From: Salipiger marinus
GTDB taxonomy: Bacteria > Pseudomonadota > Alphaproteobacteria > Rhodobacterales > Rhodobacteraceae
Length of the DNA: 64,000 bases
NCBI RefSeq assembly: GCF_900100085.1
Contig: NZ_FNEJ01000006.1
Span: 202,688 to 266,687 of the forward strand
Reading direction: 5' to 3'
Shown here: positions 27,548 through 35,297 of the stretch, piece by piece
How the letters are laid out: each line of letters starts with the position of its first letter
How positions within the stretch are numbered: the stretch's first letter is position 1
Notes under the pieces: generated by a model
The model's database searches: none
What the model was told of the DNA's origin: nothing
Seen by the model: the letters and a program-made list of their open reading frames with translations, nothing else
Position numbers and translations under genes: made by a program

Positions 27548-27802
27548 ATGATAGACTGGGCACGGGTCTGGATTTTTTCAGGGGTCACGGTGCTCCTCGG
27601 TACAGTGAAGATCCTGAGCGACGGCGTGGCTAGATACTGGCAGCCATGGGTCGTGCTCGCTACATACGCCCTCGCTTTCGCGATAATGGGACTATTCTTG
27701 AGTTTTCCCAACGACAGCAAGGCACAGCGCAATCTGGCGATATTGTCGCTTGCTCTTTTAATCCTCGCGGCAATTTTGCCCACCATCTTCGAACTCTGGT
27801 GA
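27548..27802 (+). CDS. Small membrane protein on the opposite strand (prophage moron candidate)
   Basis: An 84-residue protein with three hydrophobic segments (about residues 7-24, 33-53 and 62-80: VWIFSGVTVLLGTV, WVVLATYALAFAIMGLFLSF, LAILSLALLILAAILPTIF). It is the only rightward gene inside the leftward structural operon. It has its own upstream region and a hairpin directly at its end. Base composition is lower in GC than the flanking genes. This is the pattern of a moron expressed from the lysogen. Small membrane morons often block superinfection, but no family match supports a specific role. Confidence 0.6.
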   Translation: MIDWARVWIFSGVTVLLGTVKILSDGVARYWQPWVVLATYALAFAIMGLFLSFPNDSKAQRNLAILSLALLILAAILPTIFELW

Positions 27803-27828
27803 CCCCGCCGCAGTCGCCACGACGGGGT
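27802..27828. terminator. Bidirectional hairpin between moron and scaffold gene
   Basis: ACCCCG pairs with CGGGGT with a further two pairs beyond a single mismatch, around a 9-base loop. It sits between the stop of the rightward moron and the stop of the leftward scaffold gene, followed by TCTGTCT on the plus strand. Position between convergent genes supports a shared terminator. Confidence 0.5.
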
Positions 27829-27836
27829 CTGTCTGA

Positions 27837-28850
27837 TCACTTCCCGGCGTCCGCGAGGATCTTTTCAAGGTGCATCCGGCGCTCATGCAGGGCCTTGTAG
27901 GCTGCGCCAGCGCCCGGGGCACCGGCGCGTTTTGCGGCCATCGCCTTGCCATAGTCGCTGTCGGGTTTCAGCATCGCGTCCAGTTCGGCCCAGGCCTCGG
28001 CCGGCGTCGTGCCCAGCCCACCGCCGGCCCCCTCGAGGCGGGGCAGATTGTCCTCGCCCATCATCTGACCGACAGCCGCGAAGAGGCGCAGCGTGTTGGC
28101 GTCGCCCGACGAACCTTTCAGAACCTGCGCGATATTCATGAGCGCGTTGCTGTCGAGCCCTGCGGCTTCGGCCAGCGCGCTGGCGGCCTGCTGGGCCAGT
28201 GCCACCCGGGCGTCATACTGATCGCCCCAGTCCTTTTTCAGCTCCGTGCGCAGCTGGTCCGCAGACTGCTGCAGATCGCGCTCGGCCCCCTGCAGCATGT
28301 CGGCGACGTTCTCGGCATAGAGGTTGACCATGCCCTGCAGCTGCGGCCCGTTCAGCCCCAGCTGATGGCCAAGAGCGCGCGCCTTGCCTTCCAGCTCTGC
28401 ATCCCATGCCTGATCCTTGGGCCAGCCCTCGGGCTTTGCGAGCTCGTATTTCTCGGCGCTTTCCGGAATCCCGAAGACCTCGCCATTCTTGCGCAGCCAC
28501 TCGCTCATGTCCTCGTCCTTCTTCGGACGGGTCAGCAGCTGGTCGGGCGAGGCGCCAAGGCGGCTTTCCGCATGACGGTAATTTTCGGTGATCTTGGCCA
28601 GCGCGTCCAGCGGATCGTCCAGCGTCAGGCCCTTCGCGGTCAGCAGCTGGCGGTGGGTGTCGCTGAACTTATCGCCCTCCCACCAGTTACCAGCCCCGGC
28701 GCCACCTGCGGGGGCCGTGTCATCGCCGCCCCCCGGGATCGTGTCCGCGCCAGCACCCGGTGCCGTGTCCGCGCCGCCCCCGGCACCGGCACCGGCATCA
28801 GCCACCTGAAACACGCGGCGCGCACGAAAACGCTTCAAAAAATCAGTCAT
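27837..28850 (-). CDS. Capsid scaffolding protein
   Basis: A 337-residue protein starting MTDFLKRFRARR, chosen because this ATG overlaps the preceding stop by 8 bases as do other genes here. An Ala/Gly/Asp/Pro-rich low-complexity region (residues 20-55) is followed by acidic helices (WWEGDKFSDTHRQLLTAKG, DPLDALAKITENYRHAESRL) and a basic C-terminus (YKALHERRMHLEKILADAGK) that would bind capsid subunits. Size, composition and position between portal and capsid fit a podovirus scaffold. Confidence 0.75.
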   Translation of the reverse strand: MTDFLKRFRARRVFQVADAGAGAGGGADTAPGAGADTIPGGGDDTAPAGGAGAGNWWEGDKFSDTHRQLLTAKGLTLDDPLDALAKITENYRHAESRLGASPDQLLTRPKKDEDMSEWLRKNGEVFGIPESAEKYELAKPEGWPKDQAWDAELEGKARALGHQLGLNGPQLQGMVNLYAENVADMLQGAERDLQQSADQLRTELKKDWGDQYDARVALAQQAASALAEAAGLDSNALMNIAQVLKGSSGDANTLRLFAAVGQMMGEDNLPRLEGAGGGLGTTPAEAWAELDAMLKPDSDYGKAMAAKRAGAPGAGAAYKALHERRMHLEKILADAGK

Positions 28851-29166
28851 AGTCCTGCTCCTCAAGAAGTTCGTTTAGTTGGGTTGGGGTCAGGCCAGCA
28901 GCCGCAAGCAGCTGCAGGGCCAGATCGCGCCGGCCCGCCTCATAGGCCAGCCGGTGCGGGTCGATCGGCGCGGCGCGGGGGATACCGCCGCTCATGCGCA
29001 CGGGCTCACCGGCCAACAGCCCGCTCTGCCGGATCAGATCGGGCACCAGCCCCGGCACCTTGCGTGCCGCCTCGCGCCAGATCGAGGCATGCGCCGCCGC
29101 CGTCGCCCGCGCCTGCGGGGTGACCCCGAAACGGGACAGCAGCATGGACAGACGGTCAAGGATCAT
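28843..29166 (-). CDS. Bbp19-like phage protein
   Basis: A 107-residue protein whose C-terminus (DPHRLAYEAGRRDLALQLLA, then TPTQLNELLEE) matches the pattern of the small BPP-1 Bbp19-type protein found between portal and scaffold genes. The family's role is not established. It overlaps the portal stop by ATGA and the scaffold start by 8 bases. Confidence 0.65.
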   Translation of the reverse strand: MILDRLSMLLSRFGVTPQARATAAAHASIWREAARKVPGLVPDLIRQSGLLAGEPVRMSGGIPRAAPIDPHRLAYEAGRRDLALQLLAAAGLTPTQLNELLEEQDYD

Positions 29167-30818
29167 TCCTGCTGCCCCCTGCCCTGCATCGCCGCCCCGG
29201 CCTGAGCCATGTCGCGCAGCCCGGCGCCGCCGGTCTTGGCCATTTCCGCCATGGCCTGCGCCTGCTCGGCCTGCTGGCGGGCGGCCCGCGTCTGCATCGC
29301 CACATCCCGGGGAACCAGAACCCGCTGCGGCACCGACGTGCTGGCCTCGTGCAGCACCTCGGCGTAATCATCCGCGCTGATCCGGTCGAGGATCTCGGGC
29401 TTGAGCTGCGCCAAGGGCAGCATGTCGCCAAGGACATACTGGCGGACCGTCTGCGCCTCGGACGCGCGCAGGGCCATGGCCGCCGCCGATGTATAGGCCA
29501 CCATCAACGGCGTCCCGGGTGGCACGCCTTCGGGCGGGGGCGGGATCTGGCCGGCGCGGAACAGCATCCGGAACCGCCGCTCGTATTTGCGGGCCGCGTA
29601 TTCCTCCATGATCCGGTCGGCATGCGGCGCCCAATTGCGCAGCCGGGCCTCCTCGATCACGCGGTTTTCCGCATCGGAAATCCCGGTGCGCCCGGTCAGG
29701 CTCATGACCGAATAATAAAAGGCATTCTCCACCGCCTCAGCCGCCGCGCGCTTTTCCTCCAGCGTCAGGCCGATATTGCCGTTGAATTCCTCGGACCGGA
29801 CCAGAGGATTGCCGCGAACATCCACGGCGCCATAGACGACGCTGCCGGGGCGAAACTCCCCGTCCAGCGGAATGGCATTGCGATCGGGGGCGAGTTTCGT
29901 GGGATCTGCGGCCCGCTGCGCGGCGCGCAGGGTGGCGGTTTCCATCAGATCCAGCTTCCGCGCCGACGGCAGCGCGATGGATCCGGGGCCCGTGCCGTAG
30001 ATCATGCCGCTGTCCACATCCCAGCGCGGGAAATAGATCGGCATTTCGTCATACCCCGCCTCGCGGACCACCGAGTAATCCAGCTGACAGCACCACAGGC
30101 TGAGCCAGCGCCTGCCCCGCACGCCCAGCCTGCCCTGCTCGAACGTGTCGTTGGGCAGGACGTGGTGGAAATAGGCGTGCTTTTCGCTGTTGCCCTTCTG
30201 CGCAAGGTCCATGACCCGGGGCGGCACCTTGCCCTTGAAGGCGCGGACCGCCTGTCGTGGCGTCAGATACCGCTTCCGGACCGCCTCGTTGACCCGACCA
30301 TGAAAATCCACATCGACGACCACCTCTGCGAGCGAGAAGGTTACGTCGATGAACTTGCGGTTCACCTGGTCCAGCTCGTCATAGGCGGCGCCGTTGCCGA
30401 AGGCCGCAAGGTCCGCGTAAATCTGGAAGCTGGCCGGGTAAAAGCTCGACATGGACGGGCTGAAGGAGGTGTGAACCTTCGACGCGGCACGATCGAGCCA
30501 TTCCGCGAAAGGCGGCCAGCGGTTCAGATCCTCGTCGGGCGTGGTGAACCCGCCCCAGCGCGTCGCCGGGTTGGTGATCCCGGCATAGATGCCCGCAGCG
30601 AAATGACCATGCGCAATCGCGCCCTCGCTGGACATGGATTTGGTGAGCTGCCGCGTGGTCGCGGTGTCGACACGAAAGCCGCCGCGCTGGGGGCGGATCA
30701 GGCGGGCGATGTCCTCCCAGTCGCTTTCGAACTGCAGGCGCGGCTCCTTCAGCTCCGACCAGCGGCGTTCGGCCTCGCGGGCGCGTTCATCACCGGGAAA
30801 GAGATGGGTGGATTTCAT
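29163..30818 (-). CDS. Portal (head-tail connector) protein
   Basis: A 551-residue portal of the T7 gp8/BPP-1 Bbp21 type. Family features include RWSELKEPRLQFESDWEDIARLI near the start, FAAGIYAGITNPATRWGGF, LAAFGNGAAY, GTGPGSIALPSARKLDLMETATL near residue 270 and VENAFYYSVMSLTGRTGISDAE near 380. Twelve copies form the ring through which DNA is packaged and ejected. Length is normal. The gene is coupled by ATGA overlaps on both sides. Confidence 0.9.
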   Translation of the reverse strand: MKSTHLFPGDERAREAERRWSELKEPRLQFESDWEDIARLIRPQRGGFRVDTATTRQLTKSMSSEGAIAHGHFAAGIYAGITNPATRWGGFTTPDEDLNRWPPFAEWLDRAASKVHTSFSPSMSSFYPASFQIYADLAAFGNGAAYDELDQVNRKFIDVTFSLAEVVVDVDFHGRVNEAVRKRYLTPRQAVRAFKGKVPPRVMDLAQKGNSEKHAYFHHVLPNDTFEQGRLGVRGRRWLSLWCCQLDYSVVREAGYDEMPIYFPRWDVDSGMIYGTGPGSIALPSARKLDLMETATLRAAQRAADPTKLAPDRNAIPLDGEFRPGSVVYGAVDVRGNPLVRSEEFNGNIGLTLEEKRAAAEAVENAFYYSVMSLTGRTGISDAENRVIEEARLRNWAPHADRIMEEYAARKYERRFRMLFRAGQIPPPPEGVPPGTPLMVAYTSAAAMALRASEAQTVRQYVLGDMLPLAQLKPEILDRISADDYAEVLHEASTSVPQRVLVPRDVAMQTRAARQQAEQAQAMAEMAKTGGAGLRDMAQAGAAMQGRGQQE

Positions 30819-31000
30819 CGGGTCACCTCGCCCAGCTTGCCGCCGGACGGGATGCCCAGGGCGGATGTGAGGATATTTGCCGCCGCGCCGGAGCGGGCGC
30901 GCCGCAGCCGCGCCTCGATGTCGCCGTCCTGTCTGGCCGTGGTGGCTGGTGCCGGGATCAGCGCGGGCTTCGGGTCTTTGATGTTCGGGCCTTTACACAT
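30815..31000 (-). CDS. Small hypothetical virion-operon protein
   Basis: A 61-residue protein starting MCKGPNIKDPKPAL, overlapping the upstream stop by 8 bases and the portal start by ATGA. It is proline- and alanine-rich in the first third and basic in the second (IEARLRRARSGAAANILTS). Short proteins of this pattern lie between the gp13-like gene and the portal gene in related podoviruses. Function unknown. Confidence 0.6.
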   Translation of the reverse strand: MCKGPNIKDPKPALIPAPATTARQDGDIEARLRRARSGAAANILTSALGIPSGGKLGEVTR

Positions 31001-31499
31001 GCTCGGTGCCTCCTTCGTGGATCCATGCGAATTGCAGAAAGACGGCGCGCCCGTCCGGGCCATAGCCGGGGGTCTCCGCCTCGAACCGGAAACCGCAGGC
31101 CCGAAGGAACCCGGGCGCGGTCGGATGGTCAGCCCAGCATCGGGCTTCCAGACGGTGGATGCCGGCGCCAGCCGCCCAGCCGGGAAGACGGCGCCGGATT
31201 TCGATGGCCGCACGCGCCAGCGGCATGCGGAATTTGTCATGGGACCGGGACAGGAGCGCCGCCTGCGCAACACCGCGCGCCGTCAGCACGACGGTCAGCA
31301 GCGCGAAGGGTCTGCCGGTGTCGGTGCGCAGCAGATGTGACACCACCCCGACCGCCTGCGCCGCCCGCCATTCGGCAAAAAGCGCCAGATGCGACGCCTC
31401 CGCCCCGCGCGCGAGCACGGCCTCGCGGTAATCCGACGGGTCAAGCGCCCGCAGGATGTCAAGCGCGGCGTGATCCTCATATGGCCCGGCGTGGATCAT
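30993..31499 (-). CDS. GNAT-like phage protein (T7 gp13 / DUF2833 type)
   Basis: A 168-residue protein with a GNAT-like C-terminal half (GIHRLEARCWADHPTAPGFLRACGF, ending FLQFAWIHEGG). It resembles the T7 gp13-type proteins that lie upstream of the portal gene and were once called internal virion protein A. Whether it has acetyltransferase activity is unknown. It overlaps the Tad2-like gene by ATGA. Confidence 0.6.
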   Translation of the reverse strand: MIHAGPYEDHAALDILRALDPSDYREAVLARGAEASHLALFAEWRAAQAVGVVSHLLRTDTGRPFALLTVVLTARGVAQAALLSRSHDKFRMPLARAAIEIRRRLPGWAAGAGIHRLEARCWADHPTAPGFLRACGFRFEAETPGYGPDGRAVFLQFAWIHEGGTEHV

Positions 31500-31840
31500 G
31501 CCGTGCGCGCCGAATCGAACGGGGCCGCGAAGGCGTCCGGCTGCACGGTATCACCGACAATGCGCCAATCGTCGGCCAGCATGTCGGTCTGCGAGGCCAG
31601 CCAGCCGACAACGATCGTGCCATCAGCGGCGCGCATGTCGATATGCGGCAGCACCTCGATCTCGCCCTCGGGGTGTTCGAGCTCTTCGGCGCGATGGGCG
31701 GTTGCATGCCCGCATTTTGCGTCGCGCGCGCCGATCACCGATCCGGGCGCCAGCTTCAGCCACATGCCCTTGCCGTTCCAGCCGGCACGGGCGACGCGCG
31801 CGCCCTGCTTCAGGGCGCGGAGTGCATCACCGAAATCCAT
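31496..31840 (-). CDS. DUF2829 / Thoeris anti-defence 2 (Tad2)-like protein
   Basis: A 114-residue protein. The start is ATG 31840 (TGATG overlap with the upstream gene), giving MDFGDALRALKQGARVARAGWNGKGMWLKL, split here as the FGDALRALKQGARVAR helix and the GWNGKGMWLKL strand that mark DUF2829. The family's C-terminal signature (LASQTDMLADDWRIV) is also present. Characterised members, named Tad2, sequester the cyclic ADP-ribose-type signal of Thoeris defence. Its place in the late operon, between terL and portal, may mean expression late or also basal expression. Binding-pocket residues could not be checked by eye. Confidence 0.8.
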   Translation of the reverse strand: MDFGDALRALKQGARVARAGWNGKGMWLKLAPGSVIGARDAKCGHATAHRAEELEHPEGEIEVLPHIDMRAADGTIVVGWLASQTDMLADDWRIVGDTVQPDAFAAPFDSARTA

Positions 31841-32130
31841 CACACCGCCCTCCCTTCCTGACGCAGCAGCCGGCGTGCGGCGTTGCCCCAGTTGGTGGCG
31901 GCCAGATCGCGCGAGCCGCGCGCCCCGACCTCGAGCCTGCCGGCCTTCGCATAGGTCCGGCCCTGCGATGTCTCGCGGAACTTCATGCCCTCCTCGATCT
32001 CGAGGCGGCGCAGCATGTCCGCATTCACGGTCGGATAATCCGCCATGACCCAGACGAGCCGTTCAAGCACGTCCAGATCGGGCTTCGGCGGCGCCTTGGG
32101 GGCGGCCTGCGGCGTGGGGTTCGTGGTCAT
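31840..32130 (-). CDS. Hypothetical protein downstream of terL
   Basis: A 96-residue basic protein (LERLVWVMADYPTVNADMLR, ATNWGNAARRLLRQEG) overlapping the terminase large subunit stop by ATGA. It begins with a proline/lysine-rich tail (PTPQAAPKAPPKPDLD). It may help packaging, but no family was recognised. Confidence 0.55.
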   Translation of the reverse strand: MTTNPTPQAAPKAPPKPDLDVLERLVWVMADYPTVNADMLRRLEIEEGMKFRETSQGRTYAKAGRLEVGARGSRDLAATNWGNAARRLLRQEGRAV

Positions 32131-33989
32131 GATCTTTCTCCGTAGGGGTCAAGGACGTTCCATCCTGTGCGCAGGCCGCCTTGCGGGCTGTCCGACAGCG
32201 GCGGCCCGCCGTTATGGCCGCGCATGGACTGCGGGCCCTTTCGTTTGTCGGACAATCTTGCGACGTAGGGGCTGATGCCGTCGGCCCGGTGCTGGCCCAG
32301 CAGCAGGTATTGCAGCGCGTCGTGCACGTTGGCTTCGGTCAGCTTTTTGTTCGGCACCTTGCGCTTGTCGCCGCTGCTATCGACCTCTTCGCCCCAGACA
32401 TACCGGGCCTCGAAACCGCGGATCAGGAACCTGCAGGACGGGTCGATGAGCAGGCCCGGCTCCCCGGCCTCGAGCGGCGCCTCAAGCGCTGCGCGCACGG
32501 CCTCCAGACGCGGCTGGATGCGGTTCTGACCGATGATCGACGGGCGGATATGGAACCCCGCCGCGCGGCCCACCATCAGGTTCCAGGTCGCGTTTTCGTC
32601 CGCCGACTGGCTGGCCCCATGCTCGCCGGCCATGTCGCCCCAACCGGCTTCGATCCGGCCCCCCGGGCAGCGTTCGTCCAGAAACTCCCGCAGGCGCTGG
32701 CCGAACACCTGCGCAAACAGCCGTTCATCGGGAAAGTGCAACTCGCCAAGGATGCGCCAGCGGAAAAAGCCGACCAGCTGGGCGACGATCGCCGCCCCCT
32801 TGAAGCCCTGATCGAGGCCAAGCAGCAGCGGCAGGCGGGGATCGAAGGGGATCGTCTCTTCGGCGACATGGATGCGGCGCCGGAACTCCCGCTTGAAGAC
32901 CGGCTCGCCCTGCCGAAGATAGACCACCTTGTTGTAAACGAGCCGGTCGACCATGTCGCCGCGGCCTTCCAGCTTCATCGACATGATCTGGCGCGGGTAA
33001 TAGCTCGAGCTGAGCTTCGCGAGGTTCTCGCAGCCCGGCTCGCCATAGCCCGGCTGGTTGTAGAACTCGATCCGCACCGGCTTGACCGTGCGCGGCGGGC
33101 GGTGTTCCTCGCGCGCCCGGGTGTCTTCATCCGCCTGCATCGCCAGCGTCAGCTCAGCCGCCAGCCCCCGGCGCCTTTCCTCGTCGTGGAAGACGCGGAA
33201 GGCCCAGTTGTCCTCGTCGGGCGCGTTGAAGTCGCAGGCGATCTGCCCGTAGCTGCGCAGCTCGGGCGGCAGCCCCTCAAAATGCGTCTTGGCGGGATAG
33301 CGATCGATCCGGCCAATGCCCACGCTCAGGATCTCGCCCGGCATGGTGTCGGCTTCGTTCAGCACGATGTCCGTGGTCTGAATGCCGCGCATCGACGCGA
33401 TGATGTCATCCCCGAACGCCATGAACTCGGCGGTGAATTCGATCGGGCCGAACGCATCCTCGAAATGGATCACATGGGTGACCGGATCGCCCCGTCCGCC
33501 CGACCATTTCCCCAGCGCCTTCGGGAAGGTCTCCAGATAGCTAGGGATGGTGGTGGACCAGACCTGGCGATAGGTCTCGCGGATGAACAGCACCTTGTAG
33601 CGCCGCACCCCGTCCACGGTGCTGCGCGGCATGCAGATGGCGCGGCGCGCGCGGCTCTTCATCAGCGTCGTGGTCTTGCCGGAGCCCACCGGCCCCTGAA
33701 TGCCGACCACGTCGCCGTCATCGAAATAGAAGCCCTGCGCCTTGGGGCCCGGGAAATAGGCGGTTTCCTCGAGGCCGGGAAAGCTGTTGCCCCCGGCGAA
33801 ATCGCCCTCTAGGCTCTCGATTGCCTCTTTCGCCCCCAAGCCTTCCAGTTTGGCGAGCGTGTCCGGATCCAGAGCCGTCTGGATCCCCGCACCCCCGTTC
33901 GCTGCGTGCCCGGGCCCGCCGCGACCCTCTCCGGAGGCAGACCGCAGCACCCCCCCACCCCATTCGCCGGTCACAAGGTTCACGCTCAT
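32127..33989 (-). CDS. terL: Terminase large subunit
   Basis: A 620-residue packaging motor. Walker A GPVGSGKTT is near residue 98, Walker B TTDIVLNEAD near 207, and a coupling region follows (RSYGQIACDFNAPDEDN). The nuclease half begins near residue 385 with LPLLLGLDQGF, where Asp is the first metal ligand, and includes GDMAGEHG near 450. It would cut concatemers and pump DNA through the portal. It starts at an ATGA overlap with a 61-codon reading frame that separates it from the small-subunit candidate. Confidence 0.92.
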   Translation of the reverse strand: MSVNLVTGEWGGGVLRSASGEGRGGPGHAANGGAGIQTALDPDTLAKLEGLGAKEAIESLEGDFAGGNSFPGLEETAYFPGPKAQGFYFDDGDVVGIQGPVGSGKTTTLMKSRARRAICMPRSTVDGVRRYKVLFIRETYRQVWSTTIPSYLETFPKALGKWSGGRGDPVTHVIHFEDAFGPIEFTAEFMAFGDDIIASMRGIQTTDIVLNEADTMPGEILSVGIGRIDRYPAKTHFEGLPPELRSYGQIACDFNAPDEDNWAFRVFHDEERRRGLAAELTLAMQADEDTRAREEHRPPRTVKPVRIEFYNQPGYGEPGCENLAKLSSSYYPRQIMSMKLEGRGDMVDRLVYNKVVYLRQGEPVFKREFRRRIHVAEETIPFDPRLPLLLGLDQGFKGAAIVAQLVGFFRWRILGELHFPDERLFAQVFGQRLREFLDERCPGGRIEAGWGDMAGEHGASQSADENATWNLMVGRAAGFHIRPSIIGQNRIQPRLEAVRAALEAPLEAGEPGLLIDPSCRFLIRGFEARYVWGEEVDSSGDKRKVPNKKLTEANVHDALQYLLLGQHRADGISPYVARLSDKRKGPQSMRGHNGGPPLSDSPQGGLRTGWNVLDPYGERS

Positions 33990-34171
33990 TTCCCAAGCTC
34001 CGGATCAAAAACCCTGAATGGGGTCGGAGCGGGGGGCAGACAGACAGCCGCGGGGCGCCCCCCCGGGGGGGTCGCGCGGGCGCCGGGCCGGGCGCGATCG
34101 GCGGCTGCGGGGCGCGGGATCGACCCTGCGGCGGCGCGACCAAACTGATTTTTAATCAGTGCATCCGGCAT
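33986..34171 (-). CDS. Small overlapping gene between terminase subunits
   Basis: A 61-residue basic, proline/alanine-rich reading frame starting MPDALIKNQFGRAAAG. It starts in a TGATG overlap with the upstream gene and stops in an ATGA overlap with terL, so it fills the gap exactly with the same coupling used elsewhere in the operon. The DNA here is very GC-rich with runs of G and C, and the protein is of low complexity, so it might only be a translational bridge. No family recognised. Confidence 0.45.
   Translation of the reverse strand: MPDALIKNQFGRAAAGSIPRPAAADRARPGARATPPGGRPAAVCLPPAPTPFRVFDPELGK
34144..34160. repeat. Palindrome inside the small terminase-region gene
   Basis: ACTGATT and AATCAGT arms of 7 bp flank three T residues. 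It is close to the ACTGA-TTTTT-TCAGT palindrome of the immunity region at 39739-39753. It may be a further operator for the phage repressor or Cro-like protein, or a small RNA stem. Confidence 0.3.
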
Positions 34172-34854
34172 CACTTTTCCCTGTCTTTCCAGTCGGTTGG
34201 CTGATCCGTCCGAATTGCCGCGTCCGAATTGCGCGCCTCATCCTCGCTAACCTGTTGATTTCGCTCGATTTGCCAGCGCACATCCGCAGGCACCAATCCG
34301 GCACCAGCGGCGGGCGTCACATCCCGGACCGATGCGCCGCGATCGGCAGGCGCGCCGCCCTGAACGACGAGCTGCACGGTCTGCTGCACCGACACGTCGG
34401 GGCTGGCCTTGGGGGTGCCGTAAGGCAGCAGCGCCTCGGCGGCGCGCAGCTGGACCGCAAACACCTGGGCGAAGGTGGACAGGCGCTGTTCGGGCGTGAT
34501 GACCCGATCCGCCTTGTCCTTGTCCTGCGCCTCGGCGAAGGCCCAGACCAGCAGGCGTTCGGTCTGCATCATCGCGGTCTCGAACACGTCGCGCGAGCTG
34601 GTCAGGCCCGCCATCTCGGCCAGCTGCTGTTCCGGCAGGCGGTATCCCTTGGCCGCGAGCCAGTCGCGCATCTGTCTGGAGCCCTTGCCCATCGCGCCCT
34701 TCGGACGGCCGCCGCTGGGTGCTGCCACCTCCGCAGGCGTCCGGCCCGGCTCGTCCGGCAGCAGGGACAGCTGCTCGCCGGTCCGCCGCGCATCCTCGAG
34801 CCGCGCCGCAGCCTTCCGGGCCAGCTCCTCTTGGGTGTTGCGCGGCTTAGCCAT
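34171..34854 (-). CDS. Terminase small subunit candidate
   Basis: A 227-residue protein in the usual position of TerS, with a strong AGGGGG ribosome binding site. A basic N-terminus (RKAAARLEDARRTG) is followed by a possible DNA-binding region (GRPKGAMGKGSRQMRDWLAAKGY) and helical segments (QQLAEMAGLTSSRDVFETAM). It is the first gene after the GTTGTAG repeat array, which would be a natural place for a packaging recognition site. Family assignment is from order and composition only. Confidence 0.6.
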   Translation of the reverse strand: MAKPRNTQEELARKAAARLEDARRTGEQLSLLPDEPGRTPAEVAAPSGGRPKGAMGKGSRQMRDWLAAKGYRLPEQQLAEMAGLTSSRDVFETAMMQTERLLVWAFAEAQDKDKADRVITPEQRLSTFAQVFAVQLRAAEALLPYGTPKASPDVSVQQTVQLVVQGGAPADRGASVRDVTPAAGAGLVPADVRWQIERNQQVSEDEARNSDAAIRTDQPTDWKDREK

Positions 34855-34922
34855 GCCGAAAACCCCCTATTTTAAGCGAAATCAGGGACTTAAGGTCATT
34901 CCACAACAGAGAGGGGGCCAAT

Positions 34923-35183
34923 CTACAACGCTTCAGGCCCCCTTGTTGTAGGCTTTGTTGTAGGGATTTCGCTTTGAAATCAGCGCCTTGATAGATAACT
35001 ACAACGCTACAACGGATATATTCATTCACCCACACACGCGCGCGCGCGCATGCGCACATATTTGAGAGGGGCGCGATTTTGCGTTGTAGCGTTGTAGAAT
35101 GGGGGTAATGCGCTGATCTGGCAGGGTTTTTCCCTACAACAAACCCTACAACAGAGCCATGGCCGTTTGTTGTAGCGTTGTAG
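34923..35183. repeat. Dyad-symmetric array of 11 GTTGTAG repeats
   Basis: Eleven exact copies of GTTGTAG or its complement lie in 261 bp: 34923, 34945, 34957, 34999, 35007, 35083, 35091, 35134, 35146, 35169 and 35177. Ten form five pairs of two direct copies. Pair A (34945-34963, spacer 5) mirrors A' (35134-35152, 18 of 19 bases). Pair B (34999-35013, spacer 1) mirrors B' (35083-35097, 15 of 15), and the outer pair 35169-35183 repeats B'. All share a centre near 35048. The interval 34855-35297 between the replication ATPase and TerS has no convincing gene. Possible roles are replication origin, packaging site or a regulatory hub. Confidence 0.85.
35031..35060. other. 30-bp alternating purine-pyrimidine tract at the array centre
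   Basis: Thirty bases alternate strictly between pyrimidine and purine (CA, CG and TG steps, with a run of eight CG-type steps). Such DNA can adopt the Z form under negative supercoiling. It lies on the dyad axis of the GTTGTAG array. Confidence 0.7.
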
Positions 35184-35297
35184 CCCTGACCCGTGGCGGG
35201 GCCATCAGAGCGCACGAACATCATGGCATCCGACCGGGTGCGGGGCAAGCGCGAAGGGATGCGCGGCGGGACAAGGGAACCTGAATGGCGCATGTGT

